DNA of 64,000 bases from Sipunculus nudus (lineage: Eukaryota; Annelida; Sipuncula; Golfingiida; Sipunculidae), in the NCBI GenBank assembly GCA_026874595.1, contig CM049308.1:51094624-51158623 (forward strand), written 5' to 3'. The notes under the pieces were generated by a model. The model did no database searches and had not been told where the DNA came from. It was given only the letters and a program-made list of their open reading frames with translations. How positions within the stretch are numbered: the stretch's first letter is position 1; the number at the start of each line of letters is the position of its first letter. The translations under genes were made by a program, and so were the position numbers. Positions 38,591-49,821 of this stretch are shown here, piece after piece.

Positions 38591-39137
38591 GACCTAGTGT
38601 TCTGATGTCCATTGCAGTTATACTAAGGCTTTATTGTTTCTTTGTGCTATCATTGTTGGCTTAACAAATAATTTACTATTAGCTTAGGAGAGGAGAAAAG
38701 CAAATTTAATGATAGGGATTCAAGCCCTTATGCAACCTCCTCCTATGTTGGTATATGGTGTGGAAATTTACTAAAAGCAGTAACTCCTGTAAAATTGCAT
38801 TTATACATATATAGTTTATACATTGCATTCTCGGTGATGATAGGAATATTGCCTCAAGAGGGAATTTATTTTATTTTTTTCTATTGCACAGGATCCCTAT
38901 TTTAAGATAGGTCTCCCTTACATGTAATTCATCTTATTTTATCCTTATACATCTCAAAAAGTGTCATTACTCTCTTTATCACATTCAGAAAAAGCTACAG
39001 TTATCCTATATTTATACTGTAAACTTGTGAATGCATACATACCAACATGGTGCATGTTAGTGGTATTTTCTTGAGTAAATTCTTGAATGCATGACACTCT
39101 AATTTAGTCAGTTATTTATAAAAGTTATTCATGTTGC

Positions 39138-39211
39138 ATATGCCACAGAGGAACACCATCTTTATCAAGTTCATGATTCTTTTTTGATGATGGTGTTCCT
39201 CTGTGGCATAT
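39138..39211. repeat. Perfect 23-bp inverted repeat (hairpin)
   Basis: The arm at 39138-39160 (ATATGCCACAGAGGAACACC then ATC) is exactly complementary to 39189-39211. The 28-base spacer allows a few more pairs (ATCAA with TTGAT) beyond a small bulge. The total length suits a small-RNA precursor, but a short fold-back insertion is equally possible. Confidence 0.6.
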
Positions 39212-39346
39212 TGTGCTAGAGAACAATTTACAACAATAAGAGTGCAATTTCTTAAGGAGTAAAAATCTTGTTTTGTAACATCGTAGTCACAGAACATAAT
39301 AAATCATTGAAACCAGTAATTGTGTTGGTATAGACCTCAAAACTTT

Positions 39347-39596
39347 GTCCCCCACTTTGCGAATGGAGGGGACATCGATTTGGGTTTGTCTGTCTGACCA
39401 TCTGTCTGTCCATCCATTAGGTTTTTCATTTCCGTTGGATAACTTTCCAAATTTTTTTTTTGATTTTATTCAAATTTGGGTCAGTGATTGCTCTCATGCA
39501 TACCTTGGTTTGGATGGTTTTGGAATGTCTATCTTAGAAATAATTCTCTCCAGCTCAAATATTATCAAATTTTGGTCCAATTACTCAATGTTTTTT
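39347..39596 (+). mobile_element. Truncated 5' end of another Helentron-like family (E)
   Basis: A palindromic start, GTCCCC (39347-39352) pairing with GGGGAC (39368-39373), is followed by TGTCTGTCTGACCATCTGTC and TCCATCC. This is the same order as families A to C. It runs about 250 bp before family A begins at 39597. No 3' end was found. Confidence 0.45.
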
Positions 39597-42500
39597 TAGC
39601 TCAGCTGACTGAAAGTCATCTGAGCTATAGGGATCACCTTTTGTCCGTCGTCCGTCCGGCCGTCCGGGCGTCTGTCCGTTAACAGGGCACAAATCATAAC
39701 CGCTAGAATTGGAATCTTCTTACTTGACATCCTGGGAGGTCCATGAAAAATCTCCTTGGAAACCAGAAATTAGGTCTCTGTTACCCATATCCTTCGAGCT
39801 ATGGGGCCCCAAAGTACCCCCCAGAAAAGTCCAAAATTTCATACAAAAACTTCAATATCTCATTAACTACTTGACTGATGGTCATGATTTTTGGCATACA
39901 TATTGATCATGAGAGGTTCCATCAGTTCCTGAAGACTGGTGGCGCCACCTGTATTTTTCGATTTTTTTACGAATTTTTTTCTCTATTTTTGAGACCTTTA
40001 AAAATGTGAACATCTGTTAACAAGGCACAAATCGTAATGACTGGACTTAGAATCTTCATTCTCAACACACTGAGAGACCTATGAAAAGTCTTCATGGAAA
40101 CCAGAAATTAGGTCTCTGTTACCCATATCCTTCCAGCTATGGGGCCCAAAACTACCCCCCAGAAAAGTAGAAAATTTCATACAAAAACTTCAATATCTCA
40201 TTAAATACTGGACTGATGGTCATGATTTTTGTCATACATATTGATCATGAGATGTTCCATCACTTCCTGCCGACTGGTGGCGCCACCTGTATCGTTCAAT
40301 TTTTTACGAATTTTTTTCTCTATTTTTGAGACCTTTCAAAATGTAAACATCTGTTAACAAGGCACAAATCGTAAAGACTGGACCTAGAATCTTCATTCTT
40401 GACACACTGAGAGACCTATGAAAAGTCTCCATGGAAACCAGAAATTAAGTCTCTGTTACCCATATCCTTCCAGCTATGGGGCCCCAAACTACCCCCAAGA
40501 AAAGTAAAAAATTTCATACAAAAACTTCAATATCTCATTAACTACTTGACTGATGGTCATGATTTGTGGCATAACTATTGATCATGAGATGTGTCATCAC
40601 TTCCTGCAGACTGGTGGTGCCACCTTTATGGTTCGATTTTTTACGATTTTTTCCTCTATTTTTGAGACCTTTAAGGATGCTGTCATCTGTTAGCATGGCA
40701 CAAATCGTAACGACTTGACCTAGAATCTTCATTCTTGACACACGAAGAGGTCCATGAAAAATATCCTTGGAAACCAGAAATTAGGTCTCTGTTAACCATA
40801 TCCTTTCGAGCTATGGGGCCCCATAGTACCCCTCCCCCCAGAGTAGTCAAAAATTTCATACAAAAAATTCAATATCTCAATAACTATATCACTGATGGTC
40901 ATGATTTTTGGCATACATATTAATTATGAGATGTTCCATCAGTTCCTGCAGACTTATGGCGCCACCTATATTGTTTGATTTTTTACGATTTTTTCCTCTA
41001 TTTTTGAGACCTTTAAGGATGCTGTCATCTGTTAACGTGGCACAAATCATAACGACTAGACCTAGAATCTTCATTCTCGACACACTGAGAGACCTATGAA
41101 AAGTCTCCAAGGAAACCAAAATTAGGTCTCTGTTACCCATATTCTTCGAGCAATGGAGCCCTAAAGTACCCCCAAGAAAAGTAAAAAATTTCATACAAAA
41201 ACTTCAATATCTCATTAACTACTTGAATGATGGTCATGATTTGTGGCATAACTATTGATCATGAGATGTGTCATCTGTTCCTGCAGACTGGTGGCGCCAC
41301 CTGTATCGTTCGATTTTTTACGATTTTTTCCTCTATTTTTGAGACCTTTAAGGATGCTGTCATCTGTTAGCATGGCACAAATAGTAACGACTGGACCTAG
41401 AATCTTCATTCTCGACTCACAAGAAGACATATGAAAAGTCTCCATGGAAACCAGAAATTAGGTCTCTGTTACCCATATCCTTCGAGCTATGGGGCCCCAA
41501 AGTACCCCCCCCCCAGAGTAGTCAAAAATTTCATACAAAAACTTCAATATCTCAATAACTACATCACTGATGGTCATGATTTTTGGCATACATATTGATT
41601 ATGAGATGTTCCATCAGTTCCTGCAGACTGGTGGCGCCACCTATATTGTTTGATTTTTTTACGATTCTTCCTCTATTTTTGAGACCTTTAAGGATGCTGT
41701 CATCTGTTAGCCTGGCACAAATCGTAACGACTGGACCTAGAATCTTCATTCTCAATACACTGAGAGACCTATGAAAAGTCTCCATGGAAAACAGAAATTA
41801 GGTCTCTGTTACCCATATCCTTCGAGCTATGGGGCCCCAAAGTACCCCCCAGAGTAGTCAAAAATTTCATACAAAAACTTCAATATCTCATTAACTACTT
41901 GACTGATGGTCATGATTTGTGGCATAACTATTGATCAAGAGGTGTTCCATCAGTTCCTGCAGACTGGTGGCACAACCTGTATTTGTTCGGGGGTTTTTTT
42001 TACGAATGTTTTATCTATTTTTGAGACCTTTAAAGATATGAACATCTGTTAACAGGGCACAAATAATAAAAACTGGACCTAGAATCTTCATTCTTGACAC
42101 ACAGGGAGACCCATGAAAATTCTCCATGGAAACCTGAAATTAGGTCTCTGTTACCCATATTCTTTAGGCTGTATGGCTCCAAAATACCCCCGAGAATAAT
42201 GGAAAATTTGATACAAAAAGTGCAGTATCTCAATAACTACAACACTGATGGTCATGATTTTTGGCATACATATTGATCATGAGCTGTTCCATCAGTTTCT
42301 GCAGAGAGGGTGCGCCACCTCTATTTTTTTTCAAATTTTTACGAATTTTTTTTCTCTTTTTTCGAGACCTTTGAAGATGTGGTTATCTATCAAGAGGGTA
42401 CAAATTGCAACAACTGGACCTAGAAACTTCATTCTTGTCATGCAAGGAGGCCCATGAAGAGTGCCTGTGGAAACTTGAAATTAGGTCTCTGTTACCCATA

Positions 42501-44347
42501 TCCTTCAAGCTATAGGACTCTGAAGTATCCCTCAGAATAATGGACAATTTGATACAAAAGCTGAAGTATCTGAACAACTAATACGGAGATCATCATGATT
42601 CTTTGCATGGATATTGACCATTAAGTGTTTTTAGCTCAGCTGACTGTAAGTCATCTGAAGTATCCCTCAGAATAATGGACAATTTGATACAAAAGCTCAA
42701 GTATCTAAACAACTATTGCAGTGATCACCATGATTCTTTGCATGGATATTGATCATGGAATGTGTCATCAGTTTCTGCAGTATGGTGGCGCCACCTGTAT
42801 TTTTTTTATTTTTACAAATTTTTTTCTCTATTTTTGAGACCTCATAAGATGCGGTCATCTGTTAACATGGCACAAATCGTAACAACTGGACCTAGAATCT
42901 TCTCTCTTGACATGCTGAGAGGCCCATGAAAAGTCTCCTTAAAAACTTGAAATTAGGTCTCTGTTACCCATAACCTCTGAGCTATGGGGCTCCGAAGTAC
43001 CCCCCAGAATAATGGAAAATTTGATACAAAAGCTCAAGTATCTGAACAATTATTATATTGATCACCATGATTCTTTGCATGGATATTGATCATGAAATGT
43101 TTCATCACTTTCTGCATTCTGGTGGCGCCACCTGTATTTTTTCAATTTTTAGCTCAGCTGACTGAAAGTCATCTGAGCTGTAGGGATCACCTTATGTCCG
43201 TCGTCCGTCCGGCCATCCAGGCGTCTGTCTGTTAACAGGGCACAAATCGTAACCGCTAGAACGGGAATCTTCTTACTTGAAATCCTGGGAGGTCTATGGA
43301 AATTCTCCCTGTAAACCTGAAATTAGGTCACTGTGACCTATATTCTTCAAGCTATGGGGTTCTGAAGTACCCCCTAGAATAATGCAAAATTTAATACAAA
43401 AGCTCAAGTATCTGAACAACTAATGCATTAATCACCATGATTCTTTGCATGGATATTGATCATGGAGTGTTTCATCAATTTCTGGAGATTGGCGGCGCCA
43501 CCTATTTTTTTTTTATTTTTTTACGATTTTTCTTCTCTACATTTGTGATCTTTAAACATTTGGTCATCTGTAAACAGGGCACAAATCATAATGACTGGAC
43601 CTAGAATCTTCTGTCCTTACCTCCAGGGAAGCCCAAAAAAGGTCTACATGGAAACCCGAAATAAGGTCCCTGTTACCCATATTCTGTGAGCTATGGGGCT
43701 CTGAAGTACCCCCCAGAATAAAGATTTGGTCATATATTAAGAGGGCACAAATCATAATGACTGGACCTATAATCTTCTGTCCTCACCTCCAGGGAAGCCC
43801 ATAAAAGGTCTACATGGATACCCGAAATAAGGTCCCTGTTACCCATATCCTTCATGCTCTGGGGCTCGGAATTACTCCCCAGAATAAAGATTTGGTCATC
43901 TGTTAACAGAGCACAAACTATAATGACTTGACCTAGAATCTCCTTTCTTGATATGCTGGGAGGCCCCTGAAAAGTCTCCTTGTGCACCTGAAATTACATC
44001 TCTGTTACATATATACTTCATCCTATGCGGCTTTGAAATACCCCCCAGAATAAACATTTGGATTTGTTAACAGGGCACAAATCATAATAACTGGACCTAG
44101 AATTTTATTTTTTGACATGCTGGGAGACCCCTGAAAAGTCATCTTGTAAACCTTGAAAATAGGTGTCTGTTACCCATATCCTTCATGCTACAGAGCTCCA
44201 TAGTACCCCAATGAATATTGGATGATTTTATACAAAAGGTCAAGTTTGGAAAAAGTATTTCATTCAAATTTGACATTCAGATGATAAAATTACTTTTGTC
44301 AATGTCTTCCTGGTCAGCTGAGCGTCATGACCCCTGGGTCACTTGTT
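39597..44347 (+). mobile_element. Long family A Helentron-like element with about 340-bp tandem monomers
   Basis: The 5' end is TTTTAGCTCAGCTGACT with its pairing AGTCATCTGAGCT, then CCGTCGTCCGTCCGGCCG. Monomers can be counted by GGCACAAATCGTAA at about 39684, 40020, 40357, 40693, 41036, 41368, 41710, 42050 and on, a period of 333-343 bp. Fresh 5' ends recur inside at about 42630 and 43147, so the array is composite. From about 43570 the units shorten to about 165 bp. The 3' end is GGTCAGCTGAGCGTCATGAC then CCCTGGGTCACTTGTT. Repeated minus-strand frames of 60-100 codons are a by-product of the monomers. Confidence 0.8.
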
Positions 44348-45173
44348 AGTTTTTATGGTCGCCTGCAGATGTCTCCACATTTCATAGTGGGTCTTTTTAA
44401 GCGTTCATGTGCCCTCAAGATTTCTCCACGTTATAATTTTGGTTGCTAATCAAGCATGAAAGACAACAAGAGCCCAAAGCGGTTGACATTAATTCCACAT
44501 ATTTGCTTGGTTCAGGAGCATCTGTCATATTTACAGGACTGGTTCTTCCCTGCAAAGTACCTTAAAATTTGAAAAAGTAAGCAGCCGGGTTGCCATTGTA
44601 TTCCGAGCCTGAGATACAAAATGAGGATACGTACATTTTTAACAATGTTTTAAATGCAGGTCAGTGTAAATGTAAATTATCTTTGCAAAGGAAACAGTTT
44701 TATAACTAACAAGATCGGTTGATTGGTGGAACAAATATGGTTTGTTCCCCACCTGACATGGAAGCAGCTTCCGGAAAGGTTTTGAATACCGTAGGGAAAT
44801 TCAGGAGACACTTAAAAAAGACTGATCAGTGTAATATCAGTAACAAACTGTGGCATGGTCATCCATGTTCAAACTTGACCTTGCCCTGCATCAGATGCAT
44901 AATTGGTCAATCAATTGTAATTGAGCCTCAAATTCTTTTCAAGTTATTGCAATAACATCATTTCAGCAAAATCATATCTGTGACCCAGAAAAATAAGTCA
45001 AGGTCATCCAGATTTGAACTTAACCTAGCCCTTTATAAGATCCAGCTTCTTCATCAATGCTAAGTTTACAATTACAGTAGTCTATTGTGAAGTACATCTG
45101 CTATGGTTAGCAAAAAGCTCAGTTGTTTTGCTTAATAAGTATTGTTTTTAAATTACTTTTTTTATGCCCCCGT
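44348..45173. other. Spacer between family A and family B elements
   Basis: No supported gene. The frame at 44719-44955 (78 codons) has no recognisable domain. Confidence 0.35.
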
Positions 45174-46700
45174 AACAAAGTGGCCGGGGCATATAGTTTT
45201 ACCCAAGTCCGTCATTCCGTCAGTCCGTCATTCCGAAATCAAACAGTTGTACGGACTTTTTTTTCGCAATGCCTGCAGATATTGGCCTGATTTTTGGTGT
45301 GTGGGCAGATAATGACCAGTTACAGATCGAGTTCGCGTTTCGTCCCGGTTGACCTACTTTTGACCGTTTTACGGCTCCTAAACTTAGAAAATTTCATGAA
45401 AAATATAAATTTTCATGACAAATACACATGTACGGACTTTTTTTCGCAATGCCTGCAGATATTGGCCTGATTTTTTGTGTGTGGGCAGATAATGACCAGT
45501 TACAGATTGAGTTCGCGTTTCGTCCCGGTTGACCTACTTTTGACCGTTTTACGGCTGCTAAACTTAGAAAATTTCATGAAAAATGGAAAGTTTCATGACA
45601 AATACACATGTGCGGACTTTTTTCGCAATGCCTGCAGATATTGGCTTGATTTTTTGTGTGTGGGCAGATAATGACCAGTTACAGATTGAGTTCGCGTTTT
45701 GTCCCGGTTGACCTACTTTTGACCGTTTTACGGCTCCTAAACTTAGAAAATTTCATGAAAAATAGAAATTTTATTGACAAATAGACATGTACGGACTTTT
45801 TTTCGCAATGCCTGCAGATATCGGCCTGATTTTTGGTGTGTGGGCAGATAATGACCAGTTACAGATCGAGTTCGCGTTTCGTCCCGGTTGACCTACTTTT
45901 GACCGTTTTACGGCTCCTAAACTTAGAAAATTTCATGAAAAATAGAAATTTTCATGACAAATACACATGTACGGACTTTTTTTCGCAATGCCTGCAGATA
46001 TTGGCCTGATTTTTTGTGTGTGGGCAGATAATGACCAGTTACAGATTGAGTTCGCGTTTCGTCCCGGTTGACCTACTTTTGACCGTTTTACGGCTGCTAA
46101 ACTTAGAAAATTTCATGAAAAATAGAAAGTTTCATGACAAATACACATGTGCGGACTTTTTTCGCAATGCCTGCAGATATTGGCTTGATTTTTTGTGTGT
46201 GGGCAGATAATGACCAGTTACAGATTGAGTTCGCGTTTTGTCCCGGTTGACCTACTTTTGACCGTTTTACGGCTCCTAAACTTAGAAAATTTCATGAAAA
46301 ATAGAAATTTTATTGACAAATACACATGTACAGACTTATTTTCGCAATGCCTGCAGATATTGGCCTGATTTTTGGTGTGTGGGCAGATAATGACCATCTA
46401 CAGATCGAGTTCGCGTTTCGTCCCGGTTGACCTACTTTTGACCGTTTTACGGCTCCTAAACTTAGAAAATTTCATGAAAAATAGAAATTTTATTGACAAA
46501 TAGACATGTACGGACTTTTTTTCGCAATGCCTGCAGATATCGGCCTGATTTTTGGTGTGTGAGCAGATATAGACCAGTTACAGATCGAGTTCGCGTTTCG
46601 TCCCAGTTGACCTACTCTTGACTGTTTTACGGCTCCTAAACTTAGAAAAATTCATGAAAAATAGAAATTTTCATGACAAATACACATGTACAGCCGTTTT

Positions 46701-47376
46701 TAGCCCTCAGCTCATAGGCTGATGGGCTATTGTAGTCACCCAAGCTGTCCGTCTGTCCATCTGTCTGTCCGGTGTCTGTCCGTCCGTCCGTCCGTTCCGC
46801 GTCTGTTAACTTTCACCTTGTGAGCGGGATATCTCTAAAAGGATTCACCGTTGGAATTTTATTTCATCAGTGAAGATGTATATTGATAAAATCTCGGTCA
46901 AGTTCGAAGATGGGTGACCTTGACCCATTTTTCTACTTTTTAGAGCTGATTATAGAAAAACACTCAGAAGTTTTTATCTCAGGAACCATTGTGTGGAATT
47001 TCACAAAACTTACTATGATCATTGGGACTGATGGTCTGTATGTGCTGCACAATTTTGGTGGCGCCACCTGCAATTTCTGATTTTTTAATGAAATTTTATC
47101 GGATTTTTTCAATTTTGGCCTTTTGTGCAGGATATCTCTAAAGGTATTCAACACAGGAACTTCATTTCTTCAGTGCTATTGCATTATATTCACAAAATCT
47201 TGGTCAAGTTCAAAGATGGGTGATCTTGACCTACTTTTCAATATCACAGAGCTTAGTATAGAAAAAAACTTAGGAGCTTATTTCTCAGGAAGCATTTGGT
47301 GGATTGTTATGAAACATGGTATATACCTCTCCAATTTAAATTTATAAATGATTATCAACTTTTGCTAATATTCTAG
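46701..47376 (+). mobile_element. Family C Helentron-like element, copy 1, nested in family B
   Basis: The palindromic start TAGCCCTCAGC pairs with GGCTGATGGGCTA (46701-46729), followed by CTGTCCGTCTGTCCATCTG and TCCGTCCGTCCGTCC. The end is AATATTCTAG (47376). It sits between a T-tract of the host monomer and the resumed TATCGCAATAC, which fits insertion next to T as for Helentrons. Inside are GGTGGCGCCACC (about 47058) and two similar half-units beginning GTGGGATATCTCTAAA-like sequence. The repeated frames of 64-74 codons are not genes. Confidence 0.6.
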
Positions 47377-48281
47377 TATCGCAATACAAAGCTTACAGAT
47401 ACTGGCCTAATGTTTGGTCTGTGGGCGCATAATGACCACTTACAGATCGAGTTCGCGTTTCGTCCCGGTTGACCTACTTTTGACCGTTTTACGGCTCCTA
47501 AACTTAGAAAATTTCATGAAAAATAGAAATTTTCATGACAAATACACATGTACGGACTTTTTTTCGCAATGCCTGCAGATATTGGCCTGATTTTTTGTGT
47601 GTGGGCAGATAATGACCAGTTACAGATTGAGTTCGCGTTTCGTCCCGGTTGACCTACTTTTGACCGTTTTACGGCTGCTAAACTTAGAAAATTTCATGAA
47701 AAATAGAAAGTTTCATGACAAATACACATGTGCGGACTTTTTTCGCAATGCCTGCAGATATTGGCTTGATTTTTTGTGTGTGGGCAGATAATGACCAGTT
47801 ACAGATTGAGTTCGCGTTTTGTCCCGGTTGACCTACTTTTGACCGTTTTACGGCTCCTAAACTTAGAAAATTTCATGAAAAATAGAAATTTTATTGACAA
47901 ATACACATGTACAGACTTATTTTCGCAATGCCTGCAGATATTGGCCTGATTTTTGGTGTGTGGGCAGATAATGACCATCTACAGATCGAGTTCGCGTTTC
48001 GTCCCGGTTGACCTACTTTTGACCGTTTTACGGCTCCTAAACTTAGAAAATTTCATGAAAAATAGAAATTTTATTGACAAATAGACATGTACGGACTTTT
48101 TTTCGCAATGCCTGCAGATATCGGCCTGATTTTTGGTGTGTGAGCAGATATAGACCAGTTACAGATCGAGTTCGCGTTTCGTCCCAGTTGACCTACTCTT
48201 GACTGTTTTACGGCTCCTAAACTTAGAAAAATTCATGAAAAATAGAAATTTTCATGACAAATACACATGTACAGCCGTTTT

Positions 48282-48957
48282 TAGCCCTCAGCTCATAGGC
48301 TGATGGGCTATTGTAGTCACCCAAGCTGTCCGTCTGTCCATCTGTCTGTCCGGTGTCTGTCCGTCCGTCCGTCCGTTCCGCGTCTGTTAACTTTCACCTT
48401 GTGAGCGGGATATCTCTAAAAGGATTCACCGTTGGAATTTTATTTCATCAGTGAAGATGTATATTGATAAAATCTCGGTCAAGTTCGAAGATGGGTGACC
48501 TTGACCCATTTTTCTACTTTTTAGAGCTGATTATAGAAAAACACTCAGAAGTTTTTATCTCAGGAACCATTGTGTGGAATTTCACAAAACTTACTATGAT
48601 CATTGGGACTGATGGTCTGTATGTGCTGCACAATTTTGGTGGCGCCACCTGCAATTTCTGATTTTTTAATGAAATTTTATCGGATTTTTTCAATTTTGGC
48701 CTTTTGTGCAGGATATCTCTAAAGGTATTCAACACAGGAACTTCATTTCTTCAGTGCTATTGCATTATATTCACAAAATCTTGGTCAAGTTCAAAGATGG
48801 GTGATCTTGACCTACTTTTCAATATCACAGAGCTTAGTATAGAAAAAAACTTAGGAGCTTATTTCTCAGGAAGCATTTGGTGGATTGTTATGAAACATGG
48901 TATATACCTCTCCAATTTAAATTTATAAATGATTATCAACTTTTGCTAATATTCTAG
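48282..48957 (+). mobile_element. Family C element, copy 2
   Basis: It reads the same as copy 1, displaced by 1581 bp, so it arose by the block duplication and not by a second insertion. Confidence 0.65.
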
Positions 48958-49343
48958 TATCGCAATACAATGCTTACAGATACTGGCCTAATGTTTGGTC
49001 TGTGGGCGCATAATGACCACTTACAGATCGAGTTCGCGTTTCGTCCCAGTTAACCTATTTTTCACCATATGACAGATCCTGAACATAGAAAATTTCATGA
49101 AAGACAGAAATTTTCATTAAAAATGCACATATATGGACTTTTTTTCACAATGCTTGCAGATACTGGCCTGATTTTTGGTGTGTTGCTTGATAATGACCCT
49201 TTACAGATCGAGTTTGCATTTTGCCCTTGTTGACCTACTTTTGACCATACAACACTTCCTGAACTTAAAAAATTTTACAAAATTTAACAAATGTTTCTAA
49301 TTTGCCCCAGGCGGGGGCATTCGTGTCGTTCCGACACATCTAG

Positions 49344-49821
49344 TTTAAAGTAATTGTTAACCTACATAACAGAGTAGTATTATAGTATTGTTAGAACTAA
49401 AGTTTTTGTTAAATTTGTATTTGTGATTTTCCTTTGTAAACATGTAATGGATTTGGGCTAGTTATCACATTAAGAAGGCTGAATATAAAATGTGGGTTGG
49501 TTGATCCATTCATCCTTGAAAATCAATTGGTAGTCTAGGAAGTGTCAAGGGGATATTTTAGATGAGTGCTGGCAATTCTCTTAAAATCTTTACTGAAAAT
49601 GTGATGACATCGAGAAAATATTTTTACATGAATAGCAAAGACAACAACAGTAAACATTTCTTTAATTTCACTGAGCATTTTCTCACTTTCATAGAAATTT
49701 TTCATAGATATTGTCTTTGTGGATGAACTGGTTACTTTCAGATATAAACAGTACTCGTACACGGGGAACTACATCTGTTTTCTCCAACAGATGTGTGGTG
49801 ACAGACTGACAGGACATCAGT
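49344..49821. other. Downstream flank of TRMT6, probable 3'-untranslated region
   Basis: This lies 3' of the TRMT6 stop on the minus strand. A minus-strand ATTAAA at 49661-49666 is a possible polyadenylation signal about 155 bp after the stop. The frame at 49535-49762 has no known domain. Confidence 0.4.

Larger units (their letters stand above)
45174..49343 (+). mobile_element. Family B Helentron-like element, about 4.2 kb, with internal family C insertions and a recent duplication
   Basis: The 5' hairpin is TGCCCC...GGGGCA (from about 45175), then GTCCGTCATTCCGTCAGTCC. The body is about 180-bp monomers (CGCAATGCCTGCAGATATTG). The 3' end is GGCGGGGGCA, then hairpin GTGTCG-TTC-CGACAC and CTAG (49340-49343), identical to the 30801 element. 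Two copies of family C interrupt it. The block 45859-47439 is repeated at 47440-49020 with a single base difference that I can see (47390 A, 48971 T). Confidence 0.8.

Noticed and set aside
40538-41785. Series of similar minus-strand frames of 67-101 codons
   Set aside because: They are produced by the 340-bp family A monomers; stops and frameshifts vary from unit to unit, so no coding selection is apparent.
45477-48928. Repeated open frames of 64-74 codons (45477, 46016, 47597; 46883, 48464; 47123, 48704)
   Set aside because: They are identical because they lie in tandem monomers and in the 1581-bp duplication. They have no domain, no splice context and no codon bias, so they are not genes.
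39600-49343. Regularly spaced repeats considered as a CRISPR array
   Set aside because: The monomers are 165-340 bp, contiguous and without spacers, and the genome is animal.
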